From positions 1 through 18,487 of the forward strand of contig JBKHCM010000059.1 of assembly GCA_046541805.1 (NCBI GenBank): a stretch of DNA of 18,487 bases, given 5' to 3'. The position numbers were made by a program, and so were the translations under genes. The notes beneath the pieces were generated by a model. The model was not told where the DNA came from, did not search any database, and saw only the letters and a program-made list of their open reading frames with translations. The stretch comes from JAAAPF01 sp046541805. Its GTDB lineage: Bacteria; Pseudomonadota; Alphaproteobacteria; Geminicoccales; Geminicoccaceae. Positions 1 through 7,891 of this stretch are shown here, one piece after another; position 1 is the first letter of the stretch; each line of letters begins with the position of its first letter.

Positions 1-294
1 GGCGTGGTCGGGCTCGAGCGCCAGCGCCTTGTGCACCGTCGCGTCCGCCGCGCGCAGATCGCCCTGGCGCAGCTCGAGCCGCGCCAGCGCCAAGAACACC
101 CGCGCATCGCCGCCGTCGACCGCGCTCGCCCGCTCCAGGAGCGCGCGGGCGCGGGGATCGTCGCCGGTGTCGAGCGCGGTCGCGGCGCGGTCGAGCAGCC
201 GCGCGAGCTCGCCGGCGCCGACCGGCGCCGCCGCGACGGGGAGGAGGATGAGGGCGATCACGAGCGCGCCATGGCGACGCGGCGGGACAAACAT
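1..294 (-). CDS. Exported TPR-like protein, N-terminal part (cut by window edge)
   Basis: An uninterrupted reading frame runs from an ATG at 294 to the window edge (98 codons seen, C-terminus missing). The N-terminus looks like a signal peptide: basic residues (PPRRH), a hydrophobic stretch at about residues 10-24, then a small-residue cleavage region near VGAG. The rest is alanine- and leucine-rich helix with TPR-like spacing, including ARALLERASAVDGGDARVF followed by LALARLELRQGDLRAAD and ALALEPDHA. That pattern suggests tetratricopeptide repeats that act in the periplasm or at the membrane as a protein-interaction scaffold. An AAGGA-like ribosome-binding site lies upstream of the ATG. The gene is divergent from the metallopeptidase at 403. 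No specific family can be named from this fragment. Confidence 0.6.
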   Translation of the reverse strand, partial: MFVPPRRHGALVIALILLPVAAAPVGAGELARLLDRAATALDTGDDPRARALLERASAVDGGDARVFLALARLELRQGDLRAADATVHKALALEPDHA

Positions 295-402
295 GCGGGA
301 GGTCCTTCGGGCAGCGCTCCGCATGATCAAGGCGCGGGCGTTAACGCTCCGTCAACGCGCCCCCCGCAGCGGGGCTTGTGGCGCGCCGCGGTGCCGCGCA
401 CG

Positions 403-828
403 ATGGCGTCCATGGCCACCGCATCGCACCTTCGCCACGCCACGGCACCCACGCCCGACGATCTCGCCGCCATCGGCGCCGAGGTTCTGCGCGAGCTGCC
501 GCAGCCCTTTCGCGACCTGGTGAGCGCGGTGCCCGTGCGCGTCCAGGATTTCCCCGACGAGGCCACCCTCGACGCCCTCGAGCTCGACGATCCCTTCGAC
601 CTCTTGGGTCTCTATCACGGCGTCCCCCTCGGCGAGCAGACGAGCCGCGAGGTCGTGCACGACGTCGACATGATCTTCCTCTACCGCCGCCCGCTCTTGG
701 ACTTCTGGTGCGCGGAGGGAGACCTTTCGCTCGAGCACGTCGTGCGGCACGTCCTGATCCACGAGATCGGCCACCATTTCGGACTCTCGGACGCGGACAT
801 GGAGCGGATCGAGGCCGAGGCCGATTGA
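403..828 (+). CDS. Small zincin-type metallopeptidase family protein (HExxH)
   Basis: A 141-residue protein whose C-terminal part holds the zinc-protease motif HEIGHHFGLSD at residues 120-130: H120, E121 and H124, with D130 as a plausible third ligand. The segment DVDMIFLYRRPL upstream (88-99) and the family-typical ending after GLSDADMERIE match the small 'metallopeptidase family protein' group (Pfam zincin_1/DUF1025 type), whose members are usually 110-150 residues. There is no signal peptide or membrane segment, so it is probably cytoplasmic. The substrate of this family is unknown to me. The start could be ATG 403 or ATG 412; neither has a clear ribosome-binding site. The frame stays open far upstream, but that part is low-complexity and reads antisense to the TPR gene, so I excluded it. 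Confidence 0.8.
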   Translation: MASMATASHLRHATAPTPDDLAAIGAEVLRELPQPFRDLVSAVPVRVQDFPDEATLDALELDDPFDLLGLYHGVPLGEQTSREVVHDVDMIFLYRRPLLDFWCAEGDLSLEHVVRHVLIHEIGHHFGLSDADMERIEAEAD

Positions 829-1169
829 ACGCGACGGGGGCCAACGGACATGCCCGGCGCGCGGCCAAGCGGGGGCCACGGCCGCCCCTTCGCGCCATCG
901 CCCGGGCGCGGGCGTCGCGGACCCAGCGGTCGCCGGCGCCGATGTTGTCGGTGCGGAGCACGGCCTTCGGACGTGGCTCGCCAACGCCCCGGGCCGCGGG
1001 GCTCGGCGCCGGGTGATCTCACGGCCGCCTTTCGAAAACCCGCCGGCAAGTCCTTGGCGTAGCTTCACTTTTCGGCGCTGTGGCTTCGTTTTCCAAGGGC
1101 CGGCACGCCCCCGGGCTCGGCCAGCGCGCCACGCGAGCGCACCCAATGCCGCATAGCGCCGATCGGCTT
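829..1169. other. Intergenic stretch with no recognisable gene
   Basis: This is the gap between the metallopeptidase and the arsJ end. Several frames are open on both strands, but they are arginine/proline/alanine-rich low-complexity translations of GC-rich DNA with no family resemblance. A slightly AT-richer patch at about 1035-1095 contains no clear promoter. I see no RNA gene or IS signature here. Confidence 0.5.
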
Positions 1170-1196
1170 GGCCGACGCCGGGTGCGAGCGCCGGCC
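1170..1196 (-). terminator. Possible terminator hairpin after arsJ
   Basis: Five bases past the arsJ stop codon (read on the minus strand) an 8-bp stem, GGCCGGCG pairing with CGTCGGCC and including one G-T wobble, closes an 11-nt loop. No T-run follows, so this is at best a weak intrinsic terminator. Stems of this size also occur by chance in such GC-rich DNA. Its position at the end of the five-gene operon is the main support. Confidence 0.3.
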
Positions 1197-1200
1197 GCGC

Positions 1201-2484
1201 TCACGCCCGTGCCGTCTCGACGCGCGGCGTGCCCGTGGGCAGCGTCAACGCCGCGGCCCAGCTCGCCAAGAGGAAGGCGGTGGAGAGGCCGAGGCAGCCG
1301 GCCACGCCGAAGACTTGATAGCTCCAGCCCGAGAGCAGGCAACCCACCAAGCGGCCGGCGGCGTTCGCCATATAGTAGAAGCCGACGTCCATCGCCACGT
1401 CCTCGGCCTTCGAATAGGCGAGGATCAGGTAGGAATGCAGCGAGGAATTGACCGCGAAGACGGCGCCGAAGAGGCCGAGGCCGAGGACGATCACCGCCCC
1501 CGGCCCGATCACGCCCGGTTCGCTTGCGGCCTCGCCACCGTGGGTGATCAAGAGCTCGAGCGGCAGGATCGCGGTGAGGCCCAAGGCCACCAGCGCCGGC
1601 GTCGCGGCGAGGGCGAGCGCCCAGGCGCGGGCGGCCTTGACCTCCGCGGCCAGCCCGTCGGTGGAGCGCTCGATCAGCCGCGGCGCTGCCGCCTGCACGG
1701 CGCCATAGCCGATGACCCAAAGTGCCAGGAAGGTCGAGACCTCGAGGAAGGTCCACCCCGCCACCTCGTAGAGGAAGATCGGCACGCCGACGACGAACCA
1801 GATGTCCCGCGCGCCGAAGAGAAAGACCCGCGCCACCGACAGCCGGTTGATCGCCGGCGCCTTGGCGAGGAGGCGGGTGATGGGCGTCTTCGCCTTGGCC
1901 CGGCCCATGCCGCGCGGCAGCGTCAAGACGGTGAGGGCGAGGATCACCGCCAGGCCCGCGGCGAGGAGGAAGAGCCCGCCGACAAAGCCGAGCGTCGCCA
2001 AGAGCAGCCCGCCGACGAAGAAGCCGGCCCCCTTCATCGCGTTCTTCGAGCCGGTGAGGAGCGCCACCCATTTGAAGAGCCCGCCCTTTTCGCCCTCCGG
2101 CACGACCAGCTTGATCGCGCTCTTCGAGCTCATCTTGGTGAGGTCCTTGGCGACACCGGCGAGGCCCTGGATCAGGGTGGCGTAGGCGACGGACCAGACG
2201 AGCGGCCAGTCCGGATCGAGGGCGGCGAGGGCCAGAAGTGCGGCGATCTGGGTGACGAGGCCGGCGTAGAGCGTGGTGGTGAGCCCGAAGCGCGCGGCGA
2301 TCCAGCCGCCCAACAGGTTGGTGATCACCCCCATCAGCTCGTAGAGCACGAACAGAAAGGCGATCTGGAAGGGCGTGAAGCCGAGGGTGTAGAAGTGCAG
2401 CAGCACCAGCATGTGCAGCGCACCGTCGGTGATCGTCTGGCCCCAATAGGCGCCGGTCACGATCCCGTAGGCGCGGACGTTCAT
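1201..2484 (-). CDS. arsJ: Organoarsenical efflux MFS transporter ArsJ
   Basis: A 427-residue protein with about 12 hydrophobic segments. It starts MNVRAYGIVTGAYWGQTITD and continues with FTPFQIAFLFVLYELMGV and NLLGGWIAARFGL, which I recognise as the ArsJ branch of the major facilitator superfamily. ArsJ exports 1-arseno-3-phosphoglycerate, the unstable product a dedicated GAPDH makes from arsenate and glyceraldehyde-3-phosphate; the product then breaks down outside the cell to release arsenate. The partner gene lies directly upstream, and its stop overlaps the arsJ ATG by 4 bases (ATGA), which points to translational coupling. This is the last gene of the acr3-arsR-arsC-GAPDH-arsJ operon. 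Assignment by motif and context is strong; no homology search was run. Confidence 0.93.
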   Translation of the reverse strand: MNVRAYGIVTGAYWGQTITDGALHMLVLLHFYTLGFTPFQIAFLFVLYELMGVITNLLGGWIAARFGLTTTLYAGLVTQIAALLALAALDPDWPLVWSVAYATLIQGLAGVAKDLTKMSSKSAIKLVVPEGEKGGLFKWVALLTGSKNAMKGAGFFVGGLLLATLGFVGGLFLLAAGLAVILALTVLTLPRGMGRAKAKTPITRLLAKAPAINRLSVARVFLFGARDIWFVVGVPIFLYEVAGWTFLEVSTFLALWVIGYGAVQAAAPRLIERSTDGLAAEVKAARAWALALAATPALVALGLTAILPLELLITHGGEAASEPGVIGPGAVIVLGLGLFGAVFAVNSSLHSYLILAYSKAEDVAMDVGFYYMANAAGRLVGCLLSGWSYQVFGVAGCLGLSTAFLLASWAAALTLPTGTPRVETARA

Positions 2485-3518
2485 CGGCGCTCCTCCACCG
2501 CCGCCGCCACCTTGGCGGCGAGCTCCACCAGCCGGCAGGCGTAGCCCATCTCGTTGTCGTACCACGCGAAGATCTTCACCGAGGTGCCGTCGACCACCAT
2601 CGTGGACGGCGCGTCGACGATGGAGGAACGGGTGTCGCTCTTGAAGTCGACCGAGACCAGCGGCCGCCGCTCGACGCCGAGGATGCCGCGCAGCGCCGGC
2701 GTTGCCGCGGCGTCCTCCAACAGCGCGTTGACCTCCTCGGCGCTCGTCTGCCGCTCGACCTCGAAGACGCAGTCGGTGAGGCTGGCGTTGAGGAGCGGGA
2801 CGCGCACCGCATGGCCGTTCAGCTTGCCCTGGAGTTCGGGGTAGATCAGGCCGATGGCGGTGGCCGAGCCCGTCGTCGTCGGCACCAGCGAGGCGAGCGC
2901 CGAGCGCGCCCGGCGCAGGTCGTTCTTGGGGGCGTCGACGAGGACCTGGGTGTTGGTGACGTCGTGCAGCGTCGTGATCAGCCCGTGGCGGATGCCGAGC
3001 GCCGCGTGGATCGGCTTCACCACCGGAGCGAGGCAGTTGGTCGTGCACGACGCCGCCGTCACGATCGGGTGCTCGGCCGCATCGTAGAGGTGGTCGTTGA
3101 CGCCCATGACGACGTTGAGCGCGCCGTCCTTCACCGGCGCGGCGACGACGACGGCCTTCGCACCCGCCTCCAGATGCGCCGCCACCTGCGCGCGCTTGGT
3201 GAACTTGCCGGAGCTCTCGATGACGACGTCGACGCCGAGATCGCCCCAGGGGATCTCGGCGGGGCTCTTGTGTGCGCTGAAGCCGAGCCGCCGCTCGTTG
3301 ATGCGCAAGCTCCCGTCCGCGTGGGCGATGTCGCCGTCCCAGCGGCCGTGGACGCTGTCGAACTCGAGCAGGTGCGCGGCGGTCTCCGGCCCGCCGGTGA
3401 CCTCGTTGACGTGGACGAGATCCAGCCCCGTGCCCTCGCGCGCGCGGCCGGTGAGCGCCGCCCGACAGGCGAGCCGGCCGATGCGCCCGAAGCCGTTGAT
3501 GGCGACGCGCCGGCTCAT
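2481..3518 (-). CDS. ArsJ-associated glyceraldehyde-3-phosphate dehydrogenase
   Basis: A 345-residue GAPDH of normal family length. The N-terminal Rossmann motif INGFGRIGR is at 7-15. The active site SCTTNC is at 157-162 with catalytic C158, the paired histidine is H185 in TTLHDVTNTQ, and the C-terminal WYDNEMGY is at 319-326. At the end of the second strand the protein reads VHVNEV (36-41), where housekeeping GAPDHs have an N-D pair. The N-E-V-x-G-G form, followed by HLLEFDSVHGRW, is what I associate with the arsenic-operon subgroup. Its expected role is to use arsenate in place of phosphate to form 1-arseno-3-phosphoglycerate for ArsJ. It overlaps arsC upstream and arsJ downstream by 4 bases each. 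A glycolytic role cannot be excluded, but the operon position makes the arsenic role much more likely. Confidence 0.92.
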   Translation of the reverse strand: MSRRVAINGFGRIGRLACRAALTGRAREGTGLDLVHVNEVTGGPETAAHLLEFDSVHGRWDGDIAHADGSLRINERRLGFSAHKSPAEIPWGDLGVDVVIESSGKFTKRAQVAAHLEAGAKAVVVAAPVKDGALNVVMGVNDHLYDAAEHPIVTAASCTTNCLAPVVKPIHAALGIRHGLITTLHDVTNTQVLVDAPKNDLRRARSALASLVPTTTGSATAIGLIYPELQGKLNGHAVRVPLLNASLTDCVFEVERQTSAEEVNALLEDAAATPALRGILGVERRPLVSVDFKSDTRSSIVDAPSTMVVDGTSVKIFAWYDNEMGYACRLVELAAKVAAAVEERR

Positions 3519-4057
3519 CGCGGCGGCTCTTCGGCCGCGAGGTCGGCGGCCGGGGTGTCGTCGCGGACGCGGCCGATCTCGTCGAGCCGCTTTTGCAACG
3601 AGAGCTTCGAGAGCGAGGCGAAGGGCAGCGCGCAGAAAATCTGGATGCGCTTGTCCAGATAGGTGTAGACGCGCAGGAAATAGTTGTAGGTGTGCTCGTC
3701 GTCGCCCTCGAATTCCACCGGGTCCTCGATGCCCCAATGCGCCGTCATCGGCTGGCCGGGCCAGACCGGGCAGGGCTCGCCTCGGGTCTGATCGCAGACG
3801 GTGAAGATAAAATCGAGCGGCGGCGCGTCCGCGCCGGCGAACTCCGACCAATCCTTGGAGCGGAACTGCGCGGGGTCGAACTTCAAGCGCGCCAAGAGCC
3901 GGCGGGTCATCGGGTGGAGCTCGCCGCGCGGCTGGCTGCCGGCGGAGTAGGCGTGGAACTTGCCCGCCCCCCAGCGGCCGAGCGACGCCTCGGCCATGAT
4001 GCTGCGGGCCGAGTTGCCCCGGCACAGGAACAGGACGTTGAATGGTCGCTCAGCCAT
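3515..4057 (-). CDS. arsC: Arsenate reductase ArsC, low-molecular-weight phosphatase type
   Basis: A 180-residue protein with the low-molecular-weight tyrosine phosphatase P-loop CRGNSARS near the N-terminus (C12 to R18, CX5R). Two further cysteines, C88 in TVCDQ and C96 in PCPVWPGQP, sit where thioredoxin- or glutaredoxin-linked ArsC enzymes keep their redox cysteines. HWGIEDP at 108-113 carries the general-acid aspartate D112. The enzyme reduces arsenate to arsenite in the cytoplasm for export by Acr3. It is longer than the about 130-140 residues of simple ArsC; the extra C-terminal helix region (about 130-180) is usual in proteobacterial versions. The start at 4057 lies inside the end of arsR (8-base overlap), and the stop overlaps the GAPDH start (ATGA). 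A pure tyrosine phosphatase is unlikely given C88/C96 and the context. Confidence 0.9.
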   Translation of the reverse strand: MAERPFNVLFLCRGNSARSIMAEASLGRWGAGKFHAYSAGSQPRGELHPMTRRLLARLKFDPAQFRSKDWSEFAGADAPPLDFIFTVCDQTRGEPCPVWPGQPMTAHWGIEDPVEFEGDDEHTYNYFLRVYTYLDKRIQIFCALPFASLSKLSLQKRLDEIGRVRDDTPAADLAAEEPPR

Positions 4058-4429
4058 CGGTGCCTCCCTGACGGATGTCGGTCGCTGGCGCCGCGGCGTC
4101 ACCGCAGCCGGCTTCCTCCGGCTCGTCCCAGCCGCAGAGCTCCGGCCGGCCACCACAACAATCTTGCGTGAGGAAGGTGACAAGATCGCGCGTGCCGGCG
4201 ACGTCGACGGCGTAGAAGATCGAACGCTGCACCCGCCAGGATCGCAACAGCCCGGCGCGCTCCAGCGTGGCGAGGTGGCCCGAGAGGCTGGAGGCGGGGA
4301 CCCCGAGAAGCTCGGCGATCTCACCGGCGCGCATCCCGGCCGGCCCCGCCTCCATCAGCATCCGAAAGACGGCGAGCCGGTGCTCCTGGCCCAAGGCGGC
4401 GAAGGCGGCGACGGCGCCCTTGGGCTGCA

Positions 4430-4430
<1 letters not shown>
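4050..4430 (-). CDS. arsR: ArsR/SmtB-family arsenite-responsive repressor
   Basis: A 126-residue winged-helix protein. The HTH region spans about residues 34-62 (AGEIAELLGVPASSLSGHLA, then TLERAGLL) and the wing is near RSWRVQRSIFYAVD (63-76). It lacks the ELCVCDL metal motif of the classic plasmid ArsR. Instead it has C91, C92 and C99 in QDCCGGRPELCG, plus C109, at the C-terminus. This resembles the C-terminal three-cysteine arsenite site of the Acidithiobacillus-type ArsR, so arsenite binding there should release the operator. The protein probably represses its own operon from the promoter upstream of acr3. It starts at the last base of the acr3 stop (TGATG, 1-base overlap) and overlaps arsC by 8 bases. 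The glycine/alanine/aspartate-rich tail after residue 100 looks disordered. Confidence 0.9.
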
Positions 4431-5536
<1,106 letters not shown>

Positions 5537-5543
5537 CGGCAAT

Positions 5544-5549
5544 CTCCTT
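5544..5549 (-). promoter_or_regulatory. Ribosome-binding site that decides the acr3 start
   Basis: On the minus strand this reads AAGGAG, the best Shine-Dalgarno match in the window. Its distance to TTG 5536 is 7 bases and to TTG 5542 only 1 base, so it favours the downstream TTG. Confidence 0.7.
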
Positions 5550-5565
5550 CGAACGCGGCGTTTGT

Positions 5566-5597
5566 ATGATAATTCGACTTGGGGCGAAATACCAAAG
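5566..5597 (-). promoter_or_regulatory. Candidate promoter and operator of the ars operon
   Basis: On the minus strand a TTGGTA (5590-5595, 4 of 6 matches to the -35 consensus) is followed after 18 bases by TATCAT (5566-5571, 5 of 6 to the -10 consensus). Both lie in a patch of AT-richer DNA (about 5561-5605) that contrasts with its surroundings. An imperfect inverted repeat, CTTTGG-N8-CCCAAG (5578-5597), overlaps the -35 box and is a possible ArsR operator. The leader between this promoter and the acr3 ribosome-binding site is short. No mapping data exist here, so promoter and operator remain predictions. Confidence 0.45.
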
Positions 5598-5649
5598 TTT
5601 CAACTGGGATGCATCGCGAAGCCGCGCGTCCACCCGGCGCCCGCCCGTT

Positions 5650-5675
5650 TGAACCGTACCGGGTTTTCCGCAAAA
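5650..5675. repeat. Probable right terminal inverted repeat of the IS3-type remnant
   Basis: On the plus strand this begins TGAACCGTACCGGGTTTT, close to the TGAACCGCCCCGGGTTT type of end I associate with one group of alphaproteobacterial IS3-family elements. It lies just downstream of the transposase remnant, where the right end should be, with its outer end facing the ars promoter. The matching left end is not present in the window. Confidence 0.55.
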
Positions 5676-5689
5676 GATGTGGTTCGGCT

Positions 5690-6045
5690 CCGACGCCACG
5701 AGGGCGGTGTCCTCGCGGTTGTCGTGAGCGGGTGTCGACCTCGGCCGGCGGGACGAGGCCGAGGGGCTCGAGCCGGCTCGAGGGTTGTCCCAGTCGCCCC
5801 ATCGCGAGCGGCAGCGGCGCGATCCGCCAGCGAAGCTCCGGCCTTCAGGAGAAGGCCGCGGGCGAGGATGGCCCATTCGACCGCCTCGCGCGAACGCGAG
5901 GGCCCGAGAGGCGGATCACCCCGGTCTTGAACAGGCCGATCGTAAGCTCGGGTCACCCCCGCCGGACTGCGCCGCCACTCTCACGGTCGAAACGGTCGCC
6001 GACGCTGCCGACCACCGGCTCGCTGCCGGCGTCGGCTCGTCGCCC
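5690..6045 (-). pseudogene. IS3-family transposase OrfB, C-terminal fragment, frameshifted
   Basis: On the minus strand, blocks of the IS3 OrfB integrase domain appear in the right order but in three different frames. RADAGSEPVVGSVGDRFD (about 5986-6039) matches the usual AGIEPSVGSVGDSYDN segment. After an in-frame TGA at 5953-5955, TIGLFKTGVIRLSGP (5899-5943) matches the LFKTEVI block. REAVEWAIL (5864-5890) is in a second frame and WGDWDN (5784-5801, for WVDWFN) in a third. SSRLEPLGLVPPAEVD (5734-5781, for RRLLEPIGNIPPAEAE) is back in the first. About 60 extra bases separate WAIL from WGDWDN. The D and E residues of the catalytic triad upstream of these blocks are absent or unrecognisable. 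The gene is clearly dead. The family was recognised from motif memory without alignment. Confidence 0.75.
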
Positions 6046-6060
6046 GAACCCGCCTGCTCG

Positions 6061-7386
6061 CTACCAGCCGATCGCATCGGGCAGCCAGGTGGCGAGCGGC
6101 GGATAGAAGAAGAGGATGGCGAGGCCGAGGATCTGCAGGGCGATGAAGGGCAACACGCCCTTGTAGATGGCGCCCGTCGTCACCTCCGGCGGCGCGGCCC
6201 CCTTCAGGAAGAAGAGGGCCCAGCCGAAGGGCGGGGTGAGGAACGAGGTCTGCAGGTTCATCGCCACCAGGATGGCGAGCCAGACCATGTCGATGCCGGC
6301 AGCTTGCAGCACCGGCAAGAACAACGGCAGCGCGATGTAGGAGATCTCGATCCATTCGAGGAAGAAGCCGAGGACGAAGAGAATCATGAGCATGAAGACG
6401 ACGGCACCGTCCGCCCCGCCCGGCAGAAAGGCGAAGAGATCCGCGACGACCTGGTCGCCGCGCAGGCCGCGAAAGGCGAGCGAGAAGACCTGCGCGGCGA
6501 TGAGGATGAAGAAGATCATGGCACTCACGCGCACGGTCTGATCGGCGACGTCGACGACGAGCCGGGCGGTGAGCCGACCGTAGAGAGCCGCGATGACGAC
6601 GGCGAGCGCCGCACCGACCGCCGCCGCCTCGGTCGGTGCCGCGAGGCCGCCGATGATCGAGCCCAGTACGCCCAACACCAGCGCCAGCGGCGGGCCGAGT
6701 GCCCAGGCGACCTTCGCCGCGAGCCGGCCGCGCGAATACCGCTCGCGCTCGTCGCGCGGCAGCGCCGGCACGAGCTCGGGGCGAACCATGCCGACGGCGA
6801 TGATGAAGACGACGTAGAGCCCGGCGAGGACGAGGCCCGGCAGCATGGCGGCCGCGAAGAGCGTGCCCACGGAGAGCCCGATGATGTCGGCCAAGAGGAT
6901 CAGCACGAGGCTCGGCGGGATTATCTGGCCGAGCGTGCCCGAGGCGCAGATGGCCCCGGACGCGATCGACTTCGCATAGCCGCGGCGGATGAGGACCGGC
7001 AGGGTCAACAGCGTCATGGTGACCACCGTGGCGCCGACGATGCCGGTCGAGGCGCCGAGGAGCACGCCGACGACGATGATGGCGATGCCCATGCCGCCGC
7101 GGAGCGGGCCGGCGAGCAGGCCGGCGGCCTCGAGCATCTGCTCGGCGACCCGCGAACGCTCCAGCATCACGCCCATGAAGACGAAGAGCGGGATCGCCAT
7201 GAATTCATACTTCGTGACGACGCCGTAGATGCGCGCCGGCAGCATGTTGAACAGGAGATCGCCGAAGCCGATATAGCCGAAGACGAAGCCGGACAGCGCG
7301 ATGCCGACGGCGACCGGCACGCCGATGACCAAAAGACCGAAAAAGCTCGCGAGCATGGCGATGGCGAGCCACTCGTCGGGCGTCAT
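6061..7386 (-). CDS. dctM: TRAP transporter large membrane subunit (DctM family)
   Basis: A 441-residue integral membrane protein with about 12 hydrophobic segments, typical of the large TRAP permease subunit. Family motifs are YEFMAIPLFVFMGVMLERS near residues 60-80, GASTGIVGATVVTM (about 111-124), GQIIPPSLVLILLADI and GGLAAPTEAAAVGA in the middle, and QTSFLTPPFGWALFFLKG near the C-terminus. It forms the sodium-coupled translocation channel together with DctQ. It begins 13 bases after the dctQ stop and ends the dctP-dctQ-dctM operon. Its TAG stop abuts the IS remnant, but the C-terminus (ATWLPDAIGW) looks complete, so the insertion did not obviously truncate it. By motif it is closest to the FcbT3/TakM-like group. 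Confidence 0.93.
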   Translation of the reverse strand: MTPDEWLAIAMLASFFGLLVIGVPVAVGIALSGFVFGYIGFGDLLFNMLPARIYGVVTKYEFMAIPLFVFMGVMLERSRVAEQMLEAAGLLAGPLRGGMGIAIIVVGVLLGASTGIVGATVVTMTLLTLPVLIRRGYAKSIASGAICASGTLGQIIPPSLVLILLADIIGLSVGTLFAAAMLPGLVLAGLYVVFIIAVGMVRPELVPALPRDERERYSRGRLAAKVAWALGPPLALVLGVLGSIIGGLAAPTEAAAVGAALAVVIAALYGRLTARLVVDVADQTVRVSAMIFFILIAAQVFSLAFRGLRGDQVVADLFAFLPGGADGAVVFMLMILFVLGFFLEWIEISYIALPLFLPVLQAAGIDMVWLAILVAMNLQTSFLTPPFGWALFFLKGAAPPEVTTGAIYKGVLPFIALQILGLAILFFYPPLATWLPDAIGW

Positions 7387-7399
7387 CGGCTAGACTTCC

Positions 7400-7891
7400 T
7401 CAACGGCGAAGCTGCGCGGCGTGACGCAGAGCCAACGCCACGAACTGGACGAGCAACAGGACGAAGCCCAAGGGGATCAGGGCCTTGAGCGCGTAGCGAG
7501 CCTCGAGACCGCCGGGATCGGGCGAGCCCTCGAGCGTGCTCCAGGACTTGAGAACATAGGGGATGCTGAACTTGATCAGCAGCACGCAGACGCCGATGCC
7601 GACGAGGGCGGCGAAGAGGTCGACACCGTGCTGCAGCTTGGGCGGGAAGCGCTCGTAGAGCATGTCGACGCGGACGTGATCGCCGGTGGCGAGCGCATAG
7701 GCGACCCCGAACAGCGCGATCGGCGCCAGCAGGTGCCATTCGAGTTCCTGCAGCCACACCGTGCCGGCGGAAAAGGCGTAGCGGCCGACGACGTTGGCCG
7801 TGACGAGCACGACCAAGGCGAGGACGGCGAGGCTGGCGATGCGCCCGACGAGGCGCACCACCGCTTCCAGGCGCTCGCTCCAGGCGAGCAT
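7400..7891 (-). CDS. dctQ: TRAP transporter small membrane subunit (DctQ family)
   Basis: A 163-residue protein with four hydrophobic segments. The small-subunit signature is LQELEWHLLAPIALFGVAYA (about residues 44-63), followed by HVRVDMLYERFPPK (68-81). Usual family length is 150-200 residues. It works with DctM in the inner membrane, receiving substrate from the periplasmic DctP. Its ATG shares one base with the dctP stop (TGATG), so dctP, dctQ and dctM are very probably one transcript. The start at 7891 is preferred because it follows this overlap and gives a normal N-terminus; the upstream open frame is antisense low-complexity sequence. Confidence 0.92.
   Translation of the reverse strand: MLAWSERLEAVVRLVGRIASLAVLALVVLVTANVVGRYAFSAGTVWLQELEWHLLAPIALFGVAYALATGDHVRVDMLYERFPPKLQHGVDLFAALVGIGVCVLLIKFSIPYVLKSWSTLEGSPDPGGLEARYALKALIPLGFVLLLVQFVALALRHAAQLRR

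Larger units (their letters stand above)
5650..6060 (-). mobile_element. Decayed right end of an IS3-family insertion sequence
   Basis: This gap holds the C-terminal part of an IS3-type transposase gene in pieces (see the pseudogene entry) followed by what looks like the right terminal repeat at 5650-5675. The left part of the element is gone: transposase similarity fades a few bases before the dctM stop codon at 6061. The remnant therefore sits exactly between the end of the TRAP operon and the promoter region of the ars operon. The boundaries are approximate on the 6060 side. No partner inverted repeat or target duplication can be seen, as expected for a truncated element. Confidence 0.72.

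Noticed and set aside
1168..2544. Long plus-strand open frame antisense to arsJ
   Set aside because: Its translation is rich in Arg, Glu, Asp, Gly and His with no family motifs; it is the complement of a clear MFS transporter in GC-rich DNA.
5998..6036. 8-bp hairpin GCCGACGC/GCGTCGGC downstream of dctM as its terminator
   Set aside because: It lies inside the transposase-derived sequence, where both arms encode recognisable OrfB residues, and no T-run follows; most likely incidental.
5579..6106. Plus-strand frame across the gap between acr3 and dctM as a real gene
   Set aside because: The gap is better explained by minus-strand transposase remnants and a terminal repeat; the plus frame is Arg/Pro/Ser-rich with no motif.
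5785..7488. 567-codon plus-strand open frame antisense to dctM
   Set aside because: It is highly charged low-complexity translation opposite a well-supported membrane protein; an artefact of GC-rich codon use.
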